DNA from: Vibrio sp. 10N
GTDB taxonomy: Bacteria; Pseudomonadota; Gammaproteobacteria; Enterobacterales; Vibrionaceae
Assembly: GCF_036245475.1 (NCBI RefSeq)
Contig: NZ_BTPM01000001.1
Coordinates: forward strand, 930,001-994,000
DNA length: 64,000 nucleotides
Reading direction: 5' to 3'
In this document: positions 8,935 through 18,838 of the stretch, piece after piece
Layout of the letters: every line of letters starts with the position of its first letter
How positions within the stretch are numbered: the stretch's first letter is position 1
Made by a program: the position numbers and the translations under genes
Notes under the pieces: generated by a model
What the model was told of the DNA's origin: nothing
What the model saw: the letters and a program-made list of their open reading frames with translations, nothing else
The model's database searches: none

Positions 8935-9472
8935 GACTATACCCCTACCGCTCAATACGTTATAGGTTAACGAATATGACTGGTTTGTGGCGAAAAAGTT
9001 ATAAGAACTGAGAGGTGAATGTGCTGCAAAACAGGAGCAAGATCTCTTTTTTCGTCTTTCACTAAAAAAAGCCCTTCTATCTCTTGAAAAAGACGATATT
9101 GTCCCCATTTCATTGTGGACTTGGGAGAAAACAGCCATGTTTCCCCAATTCTTTGAGTAATTAGCGACAAAAGCGTCGATTGACCCGACTTCGACTCGAC
9201 AGGGTAGGTGGAGATCGCTAGAATGTCGCGTCTGAAATTTTGTCCTGAGACTAATCAGAGATGCCTTTAAACTGACTCGTTCAGTGTAACGAAGACGTCA
9301 CTCATTAGTCCGGTATCCAGAGCAGGGTGCTATGTAAAGCATGATTGGCTGGTTACCGATGCTCATTTTAAAAGAAGTACCTTAGGGTACTAACAAGGAT
9401 GAAGCGGAAATATCCTCGTGATATCGACGCTCATACGCTCAGCCAACACTGAGCCAAACTGAGGTTTATACA
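8935..9472. other. Intergenic region between dctB and tig
   Basis: A 538-base spacer between divergent genes. The left part carries an open extension of the dctB frame but no second coding gene I can support. The right part contains the tig promoter and a long leader. Within the leader AGTACC/GGTACT (9376-9391) forms a small hairpin and AGCAT/ATGCT can form a larger one. No small RNA family was recognised. Confidence 0.6.
9196..9224 (+). promoter_or_regulatory. Candidate sigma-70 promoter of tig
   Basis: TCGACA (9196-9201), a 17-base spacer and TAGAAT (9219-9224), each one mismatch from consensus. Transcription would start near 9231, giving an untranslated leader of about 240 bases before tig. 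Confidence 0.55.
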
Positions 9473-10777
9473 ATGCAAGTTACTGTTGAAACTCTAGAGG
9501 GCCTAGAGCGCCGTCTAAACATTACTGTTCCTGCTGCTAACATCGAAGACGCAGTGACAGCTGAACTACGCAACATCGCGAAAAACCGTCGTTTCGATGG
9601 TTTCCGTAAAGGCAAAGTGCCAATGAAGATGGTTGCTAAAATGTACGGCCAAGCAGTACGTCAAGACGTGATGGGTGAAGTTATGCAACGTCACTTCATC
9701 GAAGCAATCGTTTCTGAAAAAATCAATCCAGCAGGCGCACCAACTTTCGCTCCTGTTGAGAACGAAGCTGGTAAAGATCTAGTATTCACTGCAACTTTCG
9801 AAGTGTACCCAGAAGTAGAACTTAAGGGTCTAGAGAACGTTGTTGTTGAAAAACCAACGACTGAAGTACAAGACGCAGACGTTGAAGAGATGATCGAAAC
9901 TCTACGTAAGCAGCAAGCAGCTTGGACTGAAGTTGAAGAAGCAGCTGAAGACGGCAAGCGTGTAACTATCGACTTCACTGGTTCTATCGACGGTGAAGAG
10001 TTCGAAGGCGGTAAAGCTGAGAACTTCCCACTAGAAATGGGCGCTGGTCGCATGATCCCAGGTTTTGAAGACGGTATCCAAGGCAAGACTGCGGGTATGG
10101 AATTCGAAATCGACGTAAACTTCCCAGAAGATTACCACGCTGAGAACCTAAAAGGTAAAGCAGCTAAGTTCCTAATCAAAGTGAACAAAGTTGAAGCTCA
10201 AGAACTACCAGAAATCAACGACGAGTTCGTTGCTAAGTTTGGTGTTGTTGAAGGCGGCGTTGACGCTCTTAAAGCAGAAGTTCGTAAGAACATGGAGCGT
10301 GAGCTTAAGCAAGCAATCAAGAACCGCATCAAAGAGCAAGCTCTTGACGGTCTAGTTAAAGAGAACGACATCGACGTTCCTGCTGCGCTAATCGATCAAG
10401 AGATCGGTGCTCTACGTCAGCAAGCTGCACAGCGTTTCGGCGGCAACCCAGAAGCTGCTGCTCAGCTTCCACGTGAGCTATTCGAAGAGCAAGCTAAGCG
10501 TCGCGTAGTTGTTGGTCTTCTTCTAGGTGAAGTGATCAAGTCTGAAGAGCTAGAAGCTAGCGATGAGAAAGTGAAAGAGCTTATCTCTGAAATGGCAACG
10601 GCATACGAAGATCCATCAGAAGTTATCGCTTACTACGAGCAAAACGAGCAAATGATGAACAACATGCGCAACGTTGCACTAGAAGAGCAAGCGATCGACG
10701 CGATCCTAGCTAAAGCACAGGTTTCTGACAAAGAAGTTAGCTTCAACGAGCTAATGAACCAACAGCCTGCAGCTTAA
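9473..10777 (+). CDS. tig: Trigger factor, ribosome-associated chaperone
   Basis: Ribosome-bound folding chaperone with peptidyl-prolyl isomerase activity, 434 residues, the usual length. N-terminal ribosome-binding domain with the signature [10 protein letters not shown] (about residues 43-52), FKBP-like domain about 150-245 ([17 protein letters not shown]), and a helical C-terminal cradle. TGAGG lies 9 bases before the ATG. It is the first gene of the tig-clpP-clpX-lon cluster, conserved in gamma-proteobacteria, and codon use is strongly biased as expected for an abundant protein. Confidence 0.97.
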   Translation: MQVTVETLEGLERRLNITVPAANIEDAVTAELRNIAKNRRFDGFRKGKVPMKMVAKMYGQAVRQDVMGEVMQRHFIEAIVSEKINPAGAPTFAPVENEAGKDLVFTATFEVYPEVELKGLENVVVEKPTTEVQDADVEEMIETLRKQQAAWTEVEEAAEDGKRVTIDFTGSIDGEEFEGGKAENFPLEMGAGRMIPGFEDGIQGKTAGMEFEIDVNFPEDYHAENLKGKAAKFLIKVNKVEAQELPEINDEFVAKFGVVEGGVDALKAEVRKNMERELKQAIKNRIKEQALDGLVKENDIDVPAALIDQEIGALRQQAAQRFGGNPEAAAQLPRELFEEQAKRRVVVGLLLGEVIKSEELEASDEKVKELISEMATAYEDPSEVIAYYEQNEQMMNNMRNVALEEQAIDAILAKAQVSDKEVSFNELMNQQPAA

Positions 10778-10831
10778 TAAGCAATATCTTGTATAGAAGG
10801 TTGACTTAGAGTCGACTTCTCTGCTAACAAT

Positions 10832-10868
10832 GGTCCGTATGATGTTTATCATCCGGGCCATTTATTTT
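10832..10868 (+). terminator. Terminator between tig and clpP
   Basis: GGTCCG...GATG pairs with CATC CGGGCC (ending 10859), with a small bulge and a G-T pair, followed by ATTTATTTT. It ends 14 bases before the clpP start, so clpP is expressed by read-through or by a weak promoter around 10801-10830 (TTGACT, 18 bases, TAACAA). Confidence 0.6.
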
Positions 10869-10882
10869 AGGGACATAAGAAT

Positions 10883-11506
10883 ATGAGCTACCAAGAAAAA
10901 AATGCAATGTCGCCAATTATGAACGCGCTAGTACCTATGGTGGTTGAACAAACTTCCCGCGGCGAACGCTCTTACGATATTTATTCGCGACTACTAAAAG
11001 AACGAATCATTTTCTTGACTGGTCAAGTGGAAGACAACATGGCGAACCTTATTGTCGCTCAAATGCTCTTCCTAGAATCAGAAAATCCTGACAAAGATAT
11101 TTTCCTCTACATCAACTCACCAGGTGGCAGTGTAACAGCGGGTATGTCGATCTACGACACGATGCAGTTCATCAAACCTAACGTCAGCACGCTATGTACT
11201 GGTCAAGCATGTTCAATGGGTGCGTTCTTGCTTGCTGGTGGTGCGCCGGGTAAACGTTTTGCGCTACCAAACTCTCGCGTGATGATTCACCAGCCACTAG
11301 GTGGCTTCCAAGGTCAGGCATCAGACATTCAGATCCACGCGCAAGAAATCCTGACAATCAAAGAGAAGCTGAACAAACTTCTTGCTGAGCACTCAGGCCA
11401 ACCACTCGAAGTTGTTGAAAAAGATACTGACCGTGACAACTTCATGTCAGCGGCTCAAGCGGCTGAATACGGTATTATCGACGAAGTTTTAACCCATCGC
11501 GGTTAA
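10883..11506 (+). CDS. clpP: ATP-dependent Clp protease proteolytic subunit
   Basis: Serine protease subunit of ClpXP/ClpAP, 207 residues, self-assembling as a double heptamer. The triad is Ser111 in GQACSMGAF, His136 in MIHQPLGG and Asp185 in DTDRDNF, aligned by the usual spacing to E. coli Ser97/His122/Asp171. The N-terminal 13 or so residues are the expected propeptide. The neighbouring clpX encodes its unfoldase partner 123 bases downstream. Confidence 0.97.
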   Translation: MSYQEKNAMSPIMNALVPMVVEQTSRGERSYDIYSRLLKERIIFLTGQVEDNMANLIVAQMLFLESENPDKDIFLYINSPGGSVTAGMSIYDTMQFIKPNVSTLCTGQACSMGAFLLAGGAPGKRFALPNSRVMIHQPLGGFQGQASDIQIHAQEILTIKEKLNKLLAEHSGQPLEVVEKDTDRDNFMSAAQAAEYGIIDEVLTHRG

Positions 11507-11546
11507 CCCGTCATCGTTTGAGTGAAATAAGACTGGATTGCAGCCC

Positions 11547-11576
11547 TTGAAAAATGAATTCTCGGGCGCAATATAG
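11547..11576 (+). promoter_or_regulatory. Candidate heat-shock (sigma-32-like) promoter of clpX
   Basis: CCTTGAAA with TTGAA at 11547-11551, a 15-base spacer and CGCAATAT from 11567 (six of eight matches to CCCCATNT). The same stretch can also be read as a sigma-70 promoter with AATATA. This would allow clpX expression apart from clpP. Confidence 0.4.
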
Positions 11577-11629
11577 TCTAAATTGATATACACTCAAAAC
11601 ATAGAAAGTAAAGGCTAAGAGGTTAGCGA

Positions 11630-12910
11630 ATGACAGATAAAAGCAAAGAGGGCGGTAGTGGTAAGCTATTGTACTGCTCTTTCTGTGGCAAAAGTCAGCA
11701 CGAAGTTCGCAAGCTAATCGCAGGTCCGTCTGTTTACATTTGCGACGAATGCGTTGATTTATGCAACGACATTATCCGCGAAGAGATCAAAGATGTGCTG
11801 CCGAAGAAGGAATCTGAAGCGTTGCCAACGCCAAGAGACATTCGCGCGCACCTAGACGATTACGTAATCGGCCAAGACTATGCGAAGAAAGTTCTCTCGG
11901 TTGCCGTATATAACCACTACAAGCGTTTGCGCAATGGTGATACGACGGCAGACGGTGTTGAACTCGGTAAGAGTAACATCCTTCTTATCGGTCCAACAGG
12001 TAGTGGTAAAACGCTACTGGCTGAGACGCTTGCTCGTTTCCTTGATGTTCCATTCACTATGGCCGACGCAACAACACTAACCGAAGCGGGTTATGTTGGT
12101 GAAGACGTAGAAAACATCATTCAGAAACTACTGCAAAAGTGCGACTACGACGTAGCAAAAGCAGAGCGTGGCATTGTCTATATCGATGAAATCGATAAGA
12201 TCTCACGCAAGGCTGAAAACCCTTCTATTACACGTGATGTGTCTGGTGAAGGTGTTCAACAAGCACTACTTAAACTGGTTGAAGGTACTATCGCTTCTGT
12301 TCCGCCTCAAGGTGGCCGTAAGCATCCACAGCAAGAGTTCTTGCAAGTGGACACGTCTAAAATCCTATTTATCTGTGGTGGTGCATTTGCCGGCCTAGAT
12401 AAAGTGATTGACCAACGTGTAGCGACAGGTACAGGTATTGGCTTTGGTGCGGAAGTTCGCTCTAAAGACGAAACCAAAACGGTTGGTGAGCTATTCACTC
12501 AAGTAGAACCAGAAGATTTGGTGAAATACGGCCTTATCCCTGAGTTCATTGGACGTCTACCGGTCACAACGACTCTGACAGAGCTTGATGAAGATGCGCT
12601 GATTCAAATCCTTAACGAGCCGAAAAACGCCCTGACTAAGCAGTATGGTGCTTTGTTCGAGCTTGAAGGTGTTGAGCTAGAGTTCCGCGAAGATGCACTG
12701 CGTGCGATTGCTGCTAAAGCAATGGAGCGTAAAACAGGTGCTCGTGGCCTACGTTCAATCCTTGAAGGTGTGCTTCTAGAAACCATGTATGAGCTGCCAT
12801 CGGCAACCGATGTGAGCAAAGTGGTTATCGATGAAAGTGTGATAAATGGTGAGTCAGAACCGCTACTTATCTACACCAACAACGACAATCAAGTGGCCAG
12901 CGCAGAGTAA
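11630..12910 (+). CDS. clpX: ATP-dependent Clp protease ATP-binding subunit
   Basis: AAA+ unfoldase that feeds substrates to ClpP, 426 residues. The N-terminal zinc-binding domain shows two CxxC pairs (CSFC and CDEC). Walker A GPTGSGKT, Walker [11 protein letters not shown] and the IGF loop for ClpP docking (GIGFGAE) are all present, so it should function as ClpXP. Start ATG follows GAGG. A strong terminator after the stop separates it from lon. Confidence 0.97.
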   Translation: MTDKSKEGGSGKLLYCSFCGKSQHEVRKLIAGPSVYICDECVDLCNDIIREEIKDVLPKKESEALPTPRDIRAHLDDYVIGQDYAKKVLSVAVYNHYKRLRNGDTTADGVELGKSNILLIGPTGSGKTLLAETLARFLDVPFTMADATTLTEAGYVGEDVENIIQKLLQKCDYDVAKAERGIVYIDEIDKISRKAENPSITRDVSGEGVQQALLKLVEGTIASVPPQGGRKHPQQEFLQVDTSKILFICGGAFAGLDKVIDQRVATGTGIGFGAEVRSKDETKTVGELFTQVEPEDLVKYGLIPEFIGRLPVTTTLTELDEDALIQILNEPKNALTKQYGALFELEGVELEFREDALRAIAAKAMERKTGARGLRSILEGVLLETMYELPSATDVSKVVIDESVINGESEPLLIYTNNDNQVASAE

Positions 12911-12926
12911 TTTGCCAAGTTCACTC

Positions 12927-12957
12927 AAAAAGGAGGTATTGATTACCTCCTTTTTTT
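12927..12957 (+). terminator. Terminator of clpX
   Basis: AGGAGGTA (12931-12938) pairs with TACCTCCT (12944-12951), followed by seven T. A classic intrinsic terminator. Confidence 0.9.
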
Positions 12958-12966
12958 ATTTCTTTA

Positions 12967-12993
12967 TTGAATCCAACGAATACGCCCCCATAT
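12967..12993 (+). promoter_or_regulatory. Heat-shock (sigma-32) promoter of lon
   Basis: TTGAA (12967-12971), a 14-base spacer and CCCCATAT (12986-12993) match the CTTGAAA-N13-15-CCCCATNT consensus almost perfectly. Transcription would start near 13000, and the lon ATG is at 13028. E. coli lon is likewise a heat-shock gene. Confidence 0.75.
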
Positions 12994-13027
12994 ACTGAAA
13001 ATAATACTAAGCGGAAGAGAGAATAAT

Positions 13028-15379
13028 ATGAACTTGGAACGTTCCGAGCGTATAGAAATCCCGGTATTGCCTCTGCGCGACGTGGTGGTTTATCCACACA
13101 TGGTGATTCCTTTGTTTGTTGGCCGCGAAAAGTCGATCAGCTGTCTAGAAGCTGCGATGGACAATGACAAGCAAGTACTCCTAGTGGCTCAAAAAGAAGC
13201 AGATACTGAAGAGCCAAAAATCGACGACCTGTACACCACAGGTACGGTTGCGACCATTCTACAGCTACTCAAACTTCCTGATGGTACAGTGAAGGTACTC
13301 GTTGAAGGTCAGCAACGAGCAAAAATCAGCAGTTACCGTGACGAAGACTTTTTCGTAGCGGATGCAGAATTCCTAATTACTCCAGAACTTGAAGAGCGTG
13401 AAGAAGAAGTTATTGTGCGTAGTGCCATTGACCAATTCGAAGGCTTTATCAAGCTGAATAAAAAAATTCCACCAGAGGTACTCACCTCTTTGGGCGGAAT
13501 TGATGAAGCGGCGCGTCTTGCAGACACCATTGCCGCTCATATGCCATTAAAGCTTGCAGACAAACAGCAAGTACTTGAATTACTTGATGTGACTGAGCGT
13601 CTTGAGTTCTTGATGGGTCAAATGGAATCGGAAATCGACTTACTACAAGTTGAGAAGCGAATCCGTGGCCGCGTTAAGAAGCAGATGGAAAAATCTCAGC
13701 GCGAGTACTACCTCAACGAGCAAATGAAGGCCATCCAAAAAGAACTGGGTGACCTTGATGATGCGCCTGACGAGTTCGAGACGCTAAAAGCGAAAATCGA
13801 AGAGTCAAAAATGCCAGCGGAAGCGAAAGAGAAGACAGAGCAAGAGCTGCAAAAGCTTAAGATGATGTCTCCTATGTCAGCAGAAGCAACGGTAGTGCGC
13901 AGCTACATCGATTGGATGGTCGGTGTGCCATGGGCAAAACGCTCTAAGGTTAAGAAAAACCTCGCTAAAGCAGAAGAAGTACTGAATGAAGACCACTATG
14001 GTCTAGAGCGCGTGAAAGAACGCATTCTTGAGTACTTGGCGGTACAAAACCGTATCAACAAGCTTAAAGGCCCAATCCTTTGTCTTGTTGGTCCTCCGGG
14101 CGTAGGTAAAACCTCGCTAGGTCGCTCTATTGCTGCGGCAACAGGGCGTAAGTACGTGCGTATGGCGCTTGGTGGCGTTCGTGATGAAGCGGAAATCCGC
14201 GGTCACCGTCGTACTTACATCGGCTCTATGCCAGGTAAGCTAATTCAGAAGATGTCGAAAGTAGGCGTGAAGAACCCGTTATTCCTACTTGATGAAATCG
14301 ATAAGATGTCATCGGATATGCGCGGTGATCCATCATCTGCGCTTCTAGAGGTTCTCGATCCAGAGCAAAACAACGCATTTAACGATCACTACCTAGAGGT
14401 GGATTACGATCTGTCTGATGTGATGTTTGTGGCGACGTCGAACTCGATGAATATCCCAGGTCCGCTTCTAGACCGTATGGAAGTGATTCGTCTGTCGGGT
14501 TATACCGAAGACGAGAAGCTCAACATTGCAACGCGTCACCTTGTTTCTAAGCAGGTGCAGCGCAATGGTCTGAAACCGCACGAGATTGAAATTGAAGACT
14601 CAGCGATCATCGGCATCATCCGTTACTACACTCGCGAAGCAGGTGTACGTAGCCTAGAACGTGAAATCTCGAAGATCTGTCGTAAAGCAGTGAAGAACAT
14701 CCTGCTTGATCCAGCGCTGAAGAAAGTGACCGTCAACCAAGAGAATCTGAAAGAATACCTTGGCGTGCAGCGCTTCGACTACGGTAAAGCTGATGACAGC
14801 AACCGTATCGGTCAGGTGACGGGTCTAGCGTGGACAGAAGTGGGTGGTGACTTACTGACTATCGAAACTGAAGCGATGGTAGGTAAAGGCAAGCTAACGC
14901 AAACTGGCTCGCTTGGCGATGTGATGCAAGAGTCTATTCAGGCTGCAATGACGGTGGTTCGTTCTCGTGCTGAAAAGCTCGGTATCAACACTGACTTCTA
15001 CGAGAAGCGTGATATTCACGTACACGTGCCAGAAGGGGCAACACCAAAAGACGGTCCAAGTGCGGGTATCGCAATGTGTACCGCGCTAGTTTCCAGCTTA
15101 ACGGGTAACCCTGTGAAAGCGGAAGTGGCAATGACGGGTGAAATTACCCTTCGTGGTGAAGTACTTCCTATTGGTGGCCTAAAAGAGAAACTGCTTGCGG
15201 CGCACCGTGGTGGTATCAAAACAGTATTGATTCCTAAAGATAATGAACGTGATCTGGAAGAGATTCCTGCCAACGTAATTGCTGATTTGAAAGTTATTCC
15301 AGTTCAATGGATTGATGAAGTTCTTGAGGTAGCACTAGAGCGAGCACCGCTTGGAGCGGCGTTTGAGCCTGTAAAATAG
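13028..15379 (+). CDS. lon: Endopeptidase La (Lon protease)
   Basis: ATP-dependent cytosolic protease of misfolded and regulatory proteins, 783 residues, the normal length. N-terminal substrate-binding domain ([15 protein letters not shown]), AAA+ module with Walker [10 protein letters not shown] and Walker [10 protein letters not shown], and C-terminal protease domain with catalytic Ser in PKDGPSAG and the Lys in GGLKEK. GGAAG lies upstream of the ATG. A sigma-32-type promoter precedes it and an intrinsic terminator follows. Confidence 0.97.
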   Translation: MNLERSERIEIPVLPLRDVVVYPHMVIPLFVGREKSISCLEAAMDNDKQVLLVAQKEADTEEPKIDDLYTTGTVATILQLLKLPDGTVKVLVEGQQRAKISSYRDEDFFVADAEFLITPELEEREEEVIVRSAIDQFEGFIKLNKKIPPEVLTSLGGIDEAARLADTIAAHMPLKLADKQQVLELLDVTERLEFLMGQMESEIDLLQVEKRIRGRVKKQMEKSQREYYLNEQMKAIQKELGDLDDAPDEFETLKAKIEESKMPAEAKEKTEQELQKLKMMSPMSAEATVVRSYIDWMVGVPWAKRSKVKKNLAKAEEVLNEDHYGLERVKERILEYLAVQNRINKLKGPILCLVGPPGVGKTSLGRSIAAATGRKYVRMALGGVRDEAEIRGHRRTYIGSMPGKLIQKMSKVGVKNPLFLLDEIDKMSSDMRGDPSSALLEVLDPEQNNAFNDHYLEVDYDLSDVMFVATSNSMNIPGPLLDRMEVIRLSGYTEDEKLNIATRHLVSKQVQRNGLKPHEIEIEDSAIIGIIRYYTREAGVRSLEREISKICRKAVKNILLDPALKKVTVNQENLKEYLGVQRFDYGKADDSNRIGQVTGLAWTEVGGDLLTIETEAMVGKGKLTQTGSLGDVMQESIQAAMTVVRSRAEKLGINTDFYEKRDIHVHVPEGATPKDGPSAGIAMCTALVSSLTGNPVKAEVAMTGEITLRGEVLPIGGLKEKLLAAHRGGIKTVLIPKDNERDLEEIPANVIADLKVIPVQWIDEVLEVALERAPLGAAFEPVK

Positions 15380-15409
15380 TGATGTGCCCCAAATTTAGCT
15401 AAAAGAAAT

Positions 15410-15447
15410 ACGCTGATAAGTAAAAAAAGCTTGTCAGCGTTTTTTTG
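15410..15447 (+). terminator. Terminator of lon
   Basis: ACGCTGATAAG (15410-15420) pairs with CTTGTCAGCGT (15430-15440), one G-T pair, followed by a run of T to 15446. Confidence 0.88.
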
Positions 15448-15457
15448 TGGCACTAAC

Positions 15458-15487
15458 GTTACCTTTTAAAAATAATAATCTGGTAAC
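15458..15487 (+). repeat. Inverted repeat in the hupB promoter region
   Basis: GTTACC (15458-15463) and GGTAAC (15482-15487) flank an AT-rich stretch holding a possible -10 (AATAAT). It could be an operator or a small leader hairpin. Short arms, so chance is possible. Confidence 0.3.
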
Positions 15488-15503
15488 AGAAAGGGGAAAC
15501 ACA

Positions 15504-15776
15504 GTGAACAAAACACAATTAGTGGAAAAAATCGCAGAAAACGCAGATCTATCTAAAGCTTCAGCTGGTCGTGCACTAGATGCTTTCATCGAAGCAGTGA
15601 GCACTACGCTAGAAGAGGGTGATCAAGTGGCTCTAGTTGGCTTTGGTACATTCAGCGTACGTACTCGTGCTGCTCGTACTGGTCGTAACCCAAAAACTGG
15701 CGAAGAGATCCAAATCTCTGAAGCTAAAGTTCCTGCATTCAAAGCGGGTAAAGCGCTTAAAGACGCTTGTAACTAA
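15504..15776 (+). CDS. hupB: DNA-binding protein HU-beta
   Basis: Nucleoid-associated histone-like protein, 90 residues, the family length. HU signature [18 protein letters not shown] at about residues 46-63 with the DNA-intercalating Pro in RNPKTG. The start is GTG at 15504, preceded by AAAGGGG; a longer frame from 15447 is rejected because it would run back into the lon terminator and add residues not found in HU. It lies between lon and ppiD as in E. coli. Confidence 0.96.
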   Translation: MNKTQLVEKIAENADLSKASAGRALDAFIEAVSTTLEEGDQVALVGFGTFSVRTRAARTGRNPKTGEEIQISEAKVPAFKAGKALKDACN

Positions 15777-15873
15777 TCTTTTGTTGCAGTTAGTCGCAAA
15801 CCTTGCATTAACTGCACAAAAATTAAGCTTTCAACAAGCTTGATCGACAAATAAAGTCGAACCTTTTTTAAAT

Positions 15874-15905
15874 ATGCGCATCTTACTGATGCGCATTTCT
15901 TTTTC
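15874..15905 (+). terminator. Terminator of hupB
   Basis: ATGCGCATC (15874-15882), loop TTACT, GATGCGCAT (15888-15896), then TTCTTTTT. A second inverted repeat GCAGTTA/TAACTGC lies earlier in the 3' untranslated region (about 15787-15817). Confidence 0.88.
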
Positions 15906-15961
15906 TGATATTATCCCATGCAGTTGAAGATAACCCTTCCTATCTGGAGAGTAATAAAATT

Positions 15962-17821
15962 ATGATGGAGCGAATTCGCGAGGGCGTGAATAGCATCGCG
16001 GTTAAAATTATCTTAGGACTCATTATTTTGTCTTTTGTGTTTGCAGGTGTTGGCAGCTATATCGCTGGCGGTATCGGTAACACAGCTGCCAAAGTGGGTA
16101 ATGTTGAGATCGGTCGTGGCGAGTTTGAGCAGGCGTATCAAAACGAGCGTAATCGTATGCAGTCGCAAATGGGTGAGTACTTCTCTACTCTACTTGGCGA
16201 CCCAAGCTATGTCGCTTCTTTCCGCAAGTCGGTACTCGATCGTATGATCGACGATGTGCTCATTGAACAACACGCGGAATCTCTAGGTCTTCGCATCAGC
16301 GATTCTCAAATCCGTACAATGATGCTTGAAATGCCGCAGTTCCAAAACGACGGCAAATTTGACTCAGAACTTTACCAAGCAACGCTACGTCGTGCAGGTT
16401 TCACTGCTGATAGCTTTGCAGAATACCTTCGCCGTGATTTAGTGCGTAGCCAATTGCTAAGCGCACTGCAAGGCAGCGAGTTCACCCTACCAAGTGAAAT
16501 TGAAACACAAGGCAAACTGCTGACTCAAACGCGTGACATCAAAACTCTAACGCTATCGCTTGAAGAGTTCGCCAACAAAGCGGTGATCACAGACGAAGAA
16601 GTCCAGCAGTACTACCAAGAAAATCCAGCTCAATTTACTCGCCCAGAGCAAGTAAAAGTGTCTTATATCGAGCTATCGGCACAAACGCTAAAAGACAGCG
16701 TTACTGTGACAGATGAAGACGTTCAGCAATACTACGATGAGCACCTAGATAAGTACTCGACGGATGAGCAACGTGAAGTTAGCCACATTCTGGTTCAAGG
16801 TGACGATGAAGCGAAAGCACAGGCTATCCTTGATGAGCTAAATGCAGGTGCTGACTTTGCAACGCTAGCGCAAGAAAAGTCTGAAGATATCGGCAGTGCG
16901 GATCAAGGTGGTTCGCTAGGTTGGATTGAACGTGACGTGATGGATCCTGCTTTTGAAGAAGCAGCGTTTGCACTGACTAACGTTGGCGATCGCACTGGTT
17001 TGGTTAAATCAGACTTCGGTTACCACATCATTCAATTAGACGCGGTAAAAGCATCAGAGTCTAAGCCACTAGCTGAAGTTAAGGCAGAGATTGTTGCAGA
17101 GCTTAAAGACCAAGTTGCGATTGATGAGTTCTACAGCCTGCAAAATGAGCTCGAGAAAGTGGCGTTTGAGTACCCAGATTCACTGGATGACGCTGCGCAA
17201 GCGGTTAACCAGAAGGTGGTGACGACAGACTTTATCTCGCAAATCGATGCCCCTGAAATCTTGAAGTCAGCGACAGTGATGCAAGCTATCCAATCACCAG
17301 AAGTGAAAGAAGATGGTCTGAACTCTGAGGTGATGGAAGTGGCTCCTGAGCACATCATTGTGGTTCGTGTTGACGACCTTCGTGAGCAAACTGTACTGCC
17401 AATCGAAGAGGTACGTGAGCAAGTTGAAACTCAGCTAGCGAAAGTGAAAGGCGAGCAAGCGGCAATGGAACTGGGTGTACAACTGGTTAATGAGCTTAAA
17501 GAAGGCAAGTCGGATGCGCTTAACGCAAACGGCCTAGCATTTGGTGAGCTAGAAACTATCGACCGCAGTTCACCTCTAGCAGGTACTGTATTCGCAATGT
17601 CTAAACCAGAAGAAGGCGCTGCAACCTTTGCTCAAACCAAAGACATGCAAGGCAATGTTGTGGTGGTTGAGCTGAACAAAGTGATGTCAGATTACAACAG
17701 TGCTTACAACGAGCAAATCGGTGCACAGATGATTCGTGAAGCGACTCAGCAAGACATCAGCTCTGTCATTGCTATCCTGCGCAGCAACACTGAGATTGAG
17801 TACTTCCTGGACGCTCAATAA
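15962..17821 (+). CDS. ppiD: Peptidyl-prolyl cis-trans isomerase D (periplasmic chaperone)
   Basis: Inner-membrane-anchored periplasmic chaperone linked to the SecYEG translocon, 619 residues. A single N-terminal membrane anchor (about residues 16-37), a SurA-like chaperone region, and one parvulin-type domain at about 265-360 (VSHILVQGDDEAK to DFGYHIIQL). Start ATG-ATG at 15962/15965; the first is taken. CTGGAGAG lies upstream. It follows hupB as in E. coli and is closed by a strong hairpin. Confidence 0.95.
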   Translation: MMERIREGVNSIAVKIILGLIILSFVFAGVGSYIAGGIGNTAAKVGNVEIGRGEFEQAYQNERNRMQSQMGEYFSTLLGDPSYVASFRKSVLDRMIDDVLIEQHAESLGLRISDSQIRTMMLEMPQFQNDGKFDSELYQATLRRAGFTADSFAEYLRRDLVRSQLLSALQGSEFTLPSEIETQGKLLTQTRDIKTLTLSLEEFANKAVITDEEVQQYYQENPAQFTRPEQVKVSYIELSAQTLKDSVTVTDEDVQQYYDEHLDKYSTDEQREVSHILVQGDDEAKAQAILDELNAGADFATLAQEKSEDIGSADQGGSLGWIERDVMDPAFEEAAFALTNVGDRTGLVKSDFGYHIIQLDAVKASESKPLAEVKAEIVAELKDQVAIDEFYSLQNELEKVAFEYPDSLDDAAQAVNQKVVTTDFISQIDAPEILKSATVMQAIQSPEVKEDGLNSEVMEVAPEHIIVVRVDDLREQTVLPIEEVREQVETQLAKVKGEQAAMELGVQLVNELKEGKSDALNANGLAFGELETIDRSSPLAGTVFAMSKPEEGAATFAQTKDMQGNVVVVELNKVMSDYNSAYNEQIGAQMIREATQQDISSVIAILRSNTEIEYFLDAQ

Positions 17822-17887
17822 TCAGGCGCTCAATAAGCTGAGACAGCATTAGTTCATTCACATTTGAATGTAACTGATAATTCAATA

Positions 17888-17920
17888 ATAACGGACTGCT
17901 TATGCAGTCCGTTATAGTTT
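17888..17920 (+). terminator. Terminator of ppiD
   Basis: A perfect 12-bp stem ATAACGGACTGC (17888-17899) / GCAGTCCGTTAT (17904-17915) with a TTAT loop, followed by AGTTTCT. Confidence 0.75.
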
Positions 17921-17997
17921 CTGCCAGTCAGACTTCCTTCCATACTCGCTTCCCTTATGTTGGCTCACTCCTAAACCAACCAAAAATAGGGATAATC

Positions 17998-18291
17998 ATG
18001 AAAATACTCACAACATGTTGGCTTGCAGTTCTATTGTTGGTAGCACCGTCTGCCTCTGTATGGGCTGCTGACGGTGACAAACTGGAAGGCATAGAAATTA
18101 CCGTTAACATCAACCAAGCTGAGCCAGAGGAGCTGGCAGAGCTTCTAAAAGGGGTCGGTATTGAAAAGGCGCAAAAGATTGTCGATTACCGAAAGCAGCA
18201 TGGTAAGTTTACGTCGGCCGATGACTTAACCGCGGTGAAGGGGATTGGTGCGGCCACGGTGGAGAAAAACCGCGACCGAATTACGCTTTAA
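17998..18291 (+). CDS. ComEA-family helix-hairpin-helix DNA-binding protein
   Basis: A 97-residue exported protein: signal peptide about residues 1-22 (MKILTTCWLAV to SVWA), then one ComEA-type helix-hairpin-helix pair (VNINQAEPEELAELLKGVG and FTSADDLTAVKGIGAATVE). Vibrio ComEA binds incoming DNA in the periplasm during natural transformation; that role is inferred here. The frame is open upstream to 17902, but that would run through the ppiD terminator and hide the signal peptide. Its stop overlaps the convergent rhombosortase gene by 11 bases. Confidence 0.88.
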   Translation: MKILTTCWLAVLLLVAPSASVWAADGDKLEGIEITVNINQAEPEELAELLKGVGIEKAQKIVDYRKQHGKFTSADDLTAVKGIGAATVEKNRDRITL

Positions 18292-18838
18292 CGGCGGCCT
18301 TGCGATAATGAACGAGTAATGCCAGCCCCAAGCCCGCGACTAATCCAATAGCGTGGGCTTGCACCGCTACATTGGCTTCGATGAGTGCCGATGTGGCAGC
18401 TGAGCCGCCAAAATAGAGCTCCCAAGCGACTTTCATCACTCCGCCAAGTACTAACAGCCAGCTTGACTTGCGTCCTTCAAGGGACTCCCTGAGTGCCCAA
18501 AAAGCGAAGATAGCGTGCAATACTCCAGAAAGCCCCAAATAGTAACTCAGTGAGCTAAGCAGCAGACCTGTACCGATCATCGTAGCGCTGAACAAGGCCA
18601 CTAGTGTTAGCATGCGCCAGTTGGGGCGAAACAGATAGCAAATCACCCATAGAGCGGCGAGGTTCATACCTAGGTGTGCTAAGTTGGTGTGTGAGAAATT
18701 TCCTGTTACTATCCGCCACCACTGGCCCGAATAAATAGCCAGTTTGTTCCATTCAACCCAGTTTTGTAGCGTCGGGATTTGTAGCAAAACGCACAGTAAA
18801 CTAAACAGCGATAGCCTTATGACGAAAGAAGTGTCCAT
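18281..18838 (-). CDS. rrtA: Rhombosortase (rhomboid-family GlyGly-CTERM protease)
   Basis: Intramembrane serine protease of 185 residues with about six membrane helices. Catalytic Ser lies in GLSGVLHA and catalytic His in QAHAIGLVAG; the N-terminal helix motif HLGMNLAALW is also present. Rhombosortases cleave the GlyGly-CTERM tail of type II-secreted surface proteins. No protein with such a tail is encoded in this window. The start codon overlaps that of the divergent DTW gene (shared CATG at 18836-18839), and the 3' end overlaps comEA, so the gene has no intergenic DNA of its own. Confidence 0.85.
   Translation of the reverse strand: MDTSFVIRLSLFSLLCVLLQIPTLQNWVEWNKLAIYSGQWWRIVTGNFSHTNLAHLGMNLAALWVICYLFRPNWRMLTLVALFSATMIGTGLLLSSLSYYLGLSGVLHAIFAFWALRESLEGRKSSWLLVLGGVMKVAWELYFGGSAATSALIEANVAVQAHAIGLVAGLGLALLVHYRKAAVKA

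Noticed and set aside
8935..9138. N-terminal extension of DctB
   Set aside because: The extra 68 residues lack the expected start of a membrane kinase, and a ribosome site precedes the internal ATG at 8934.
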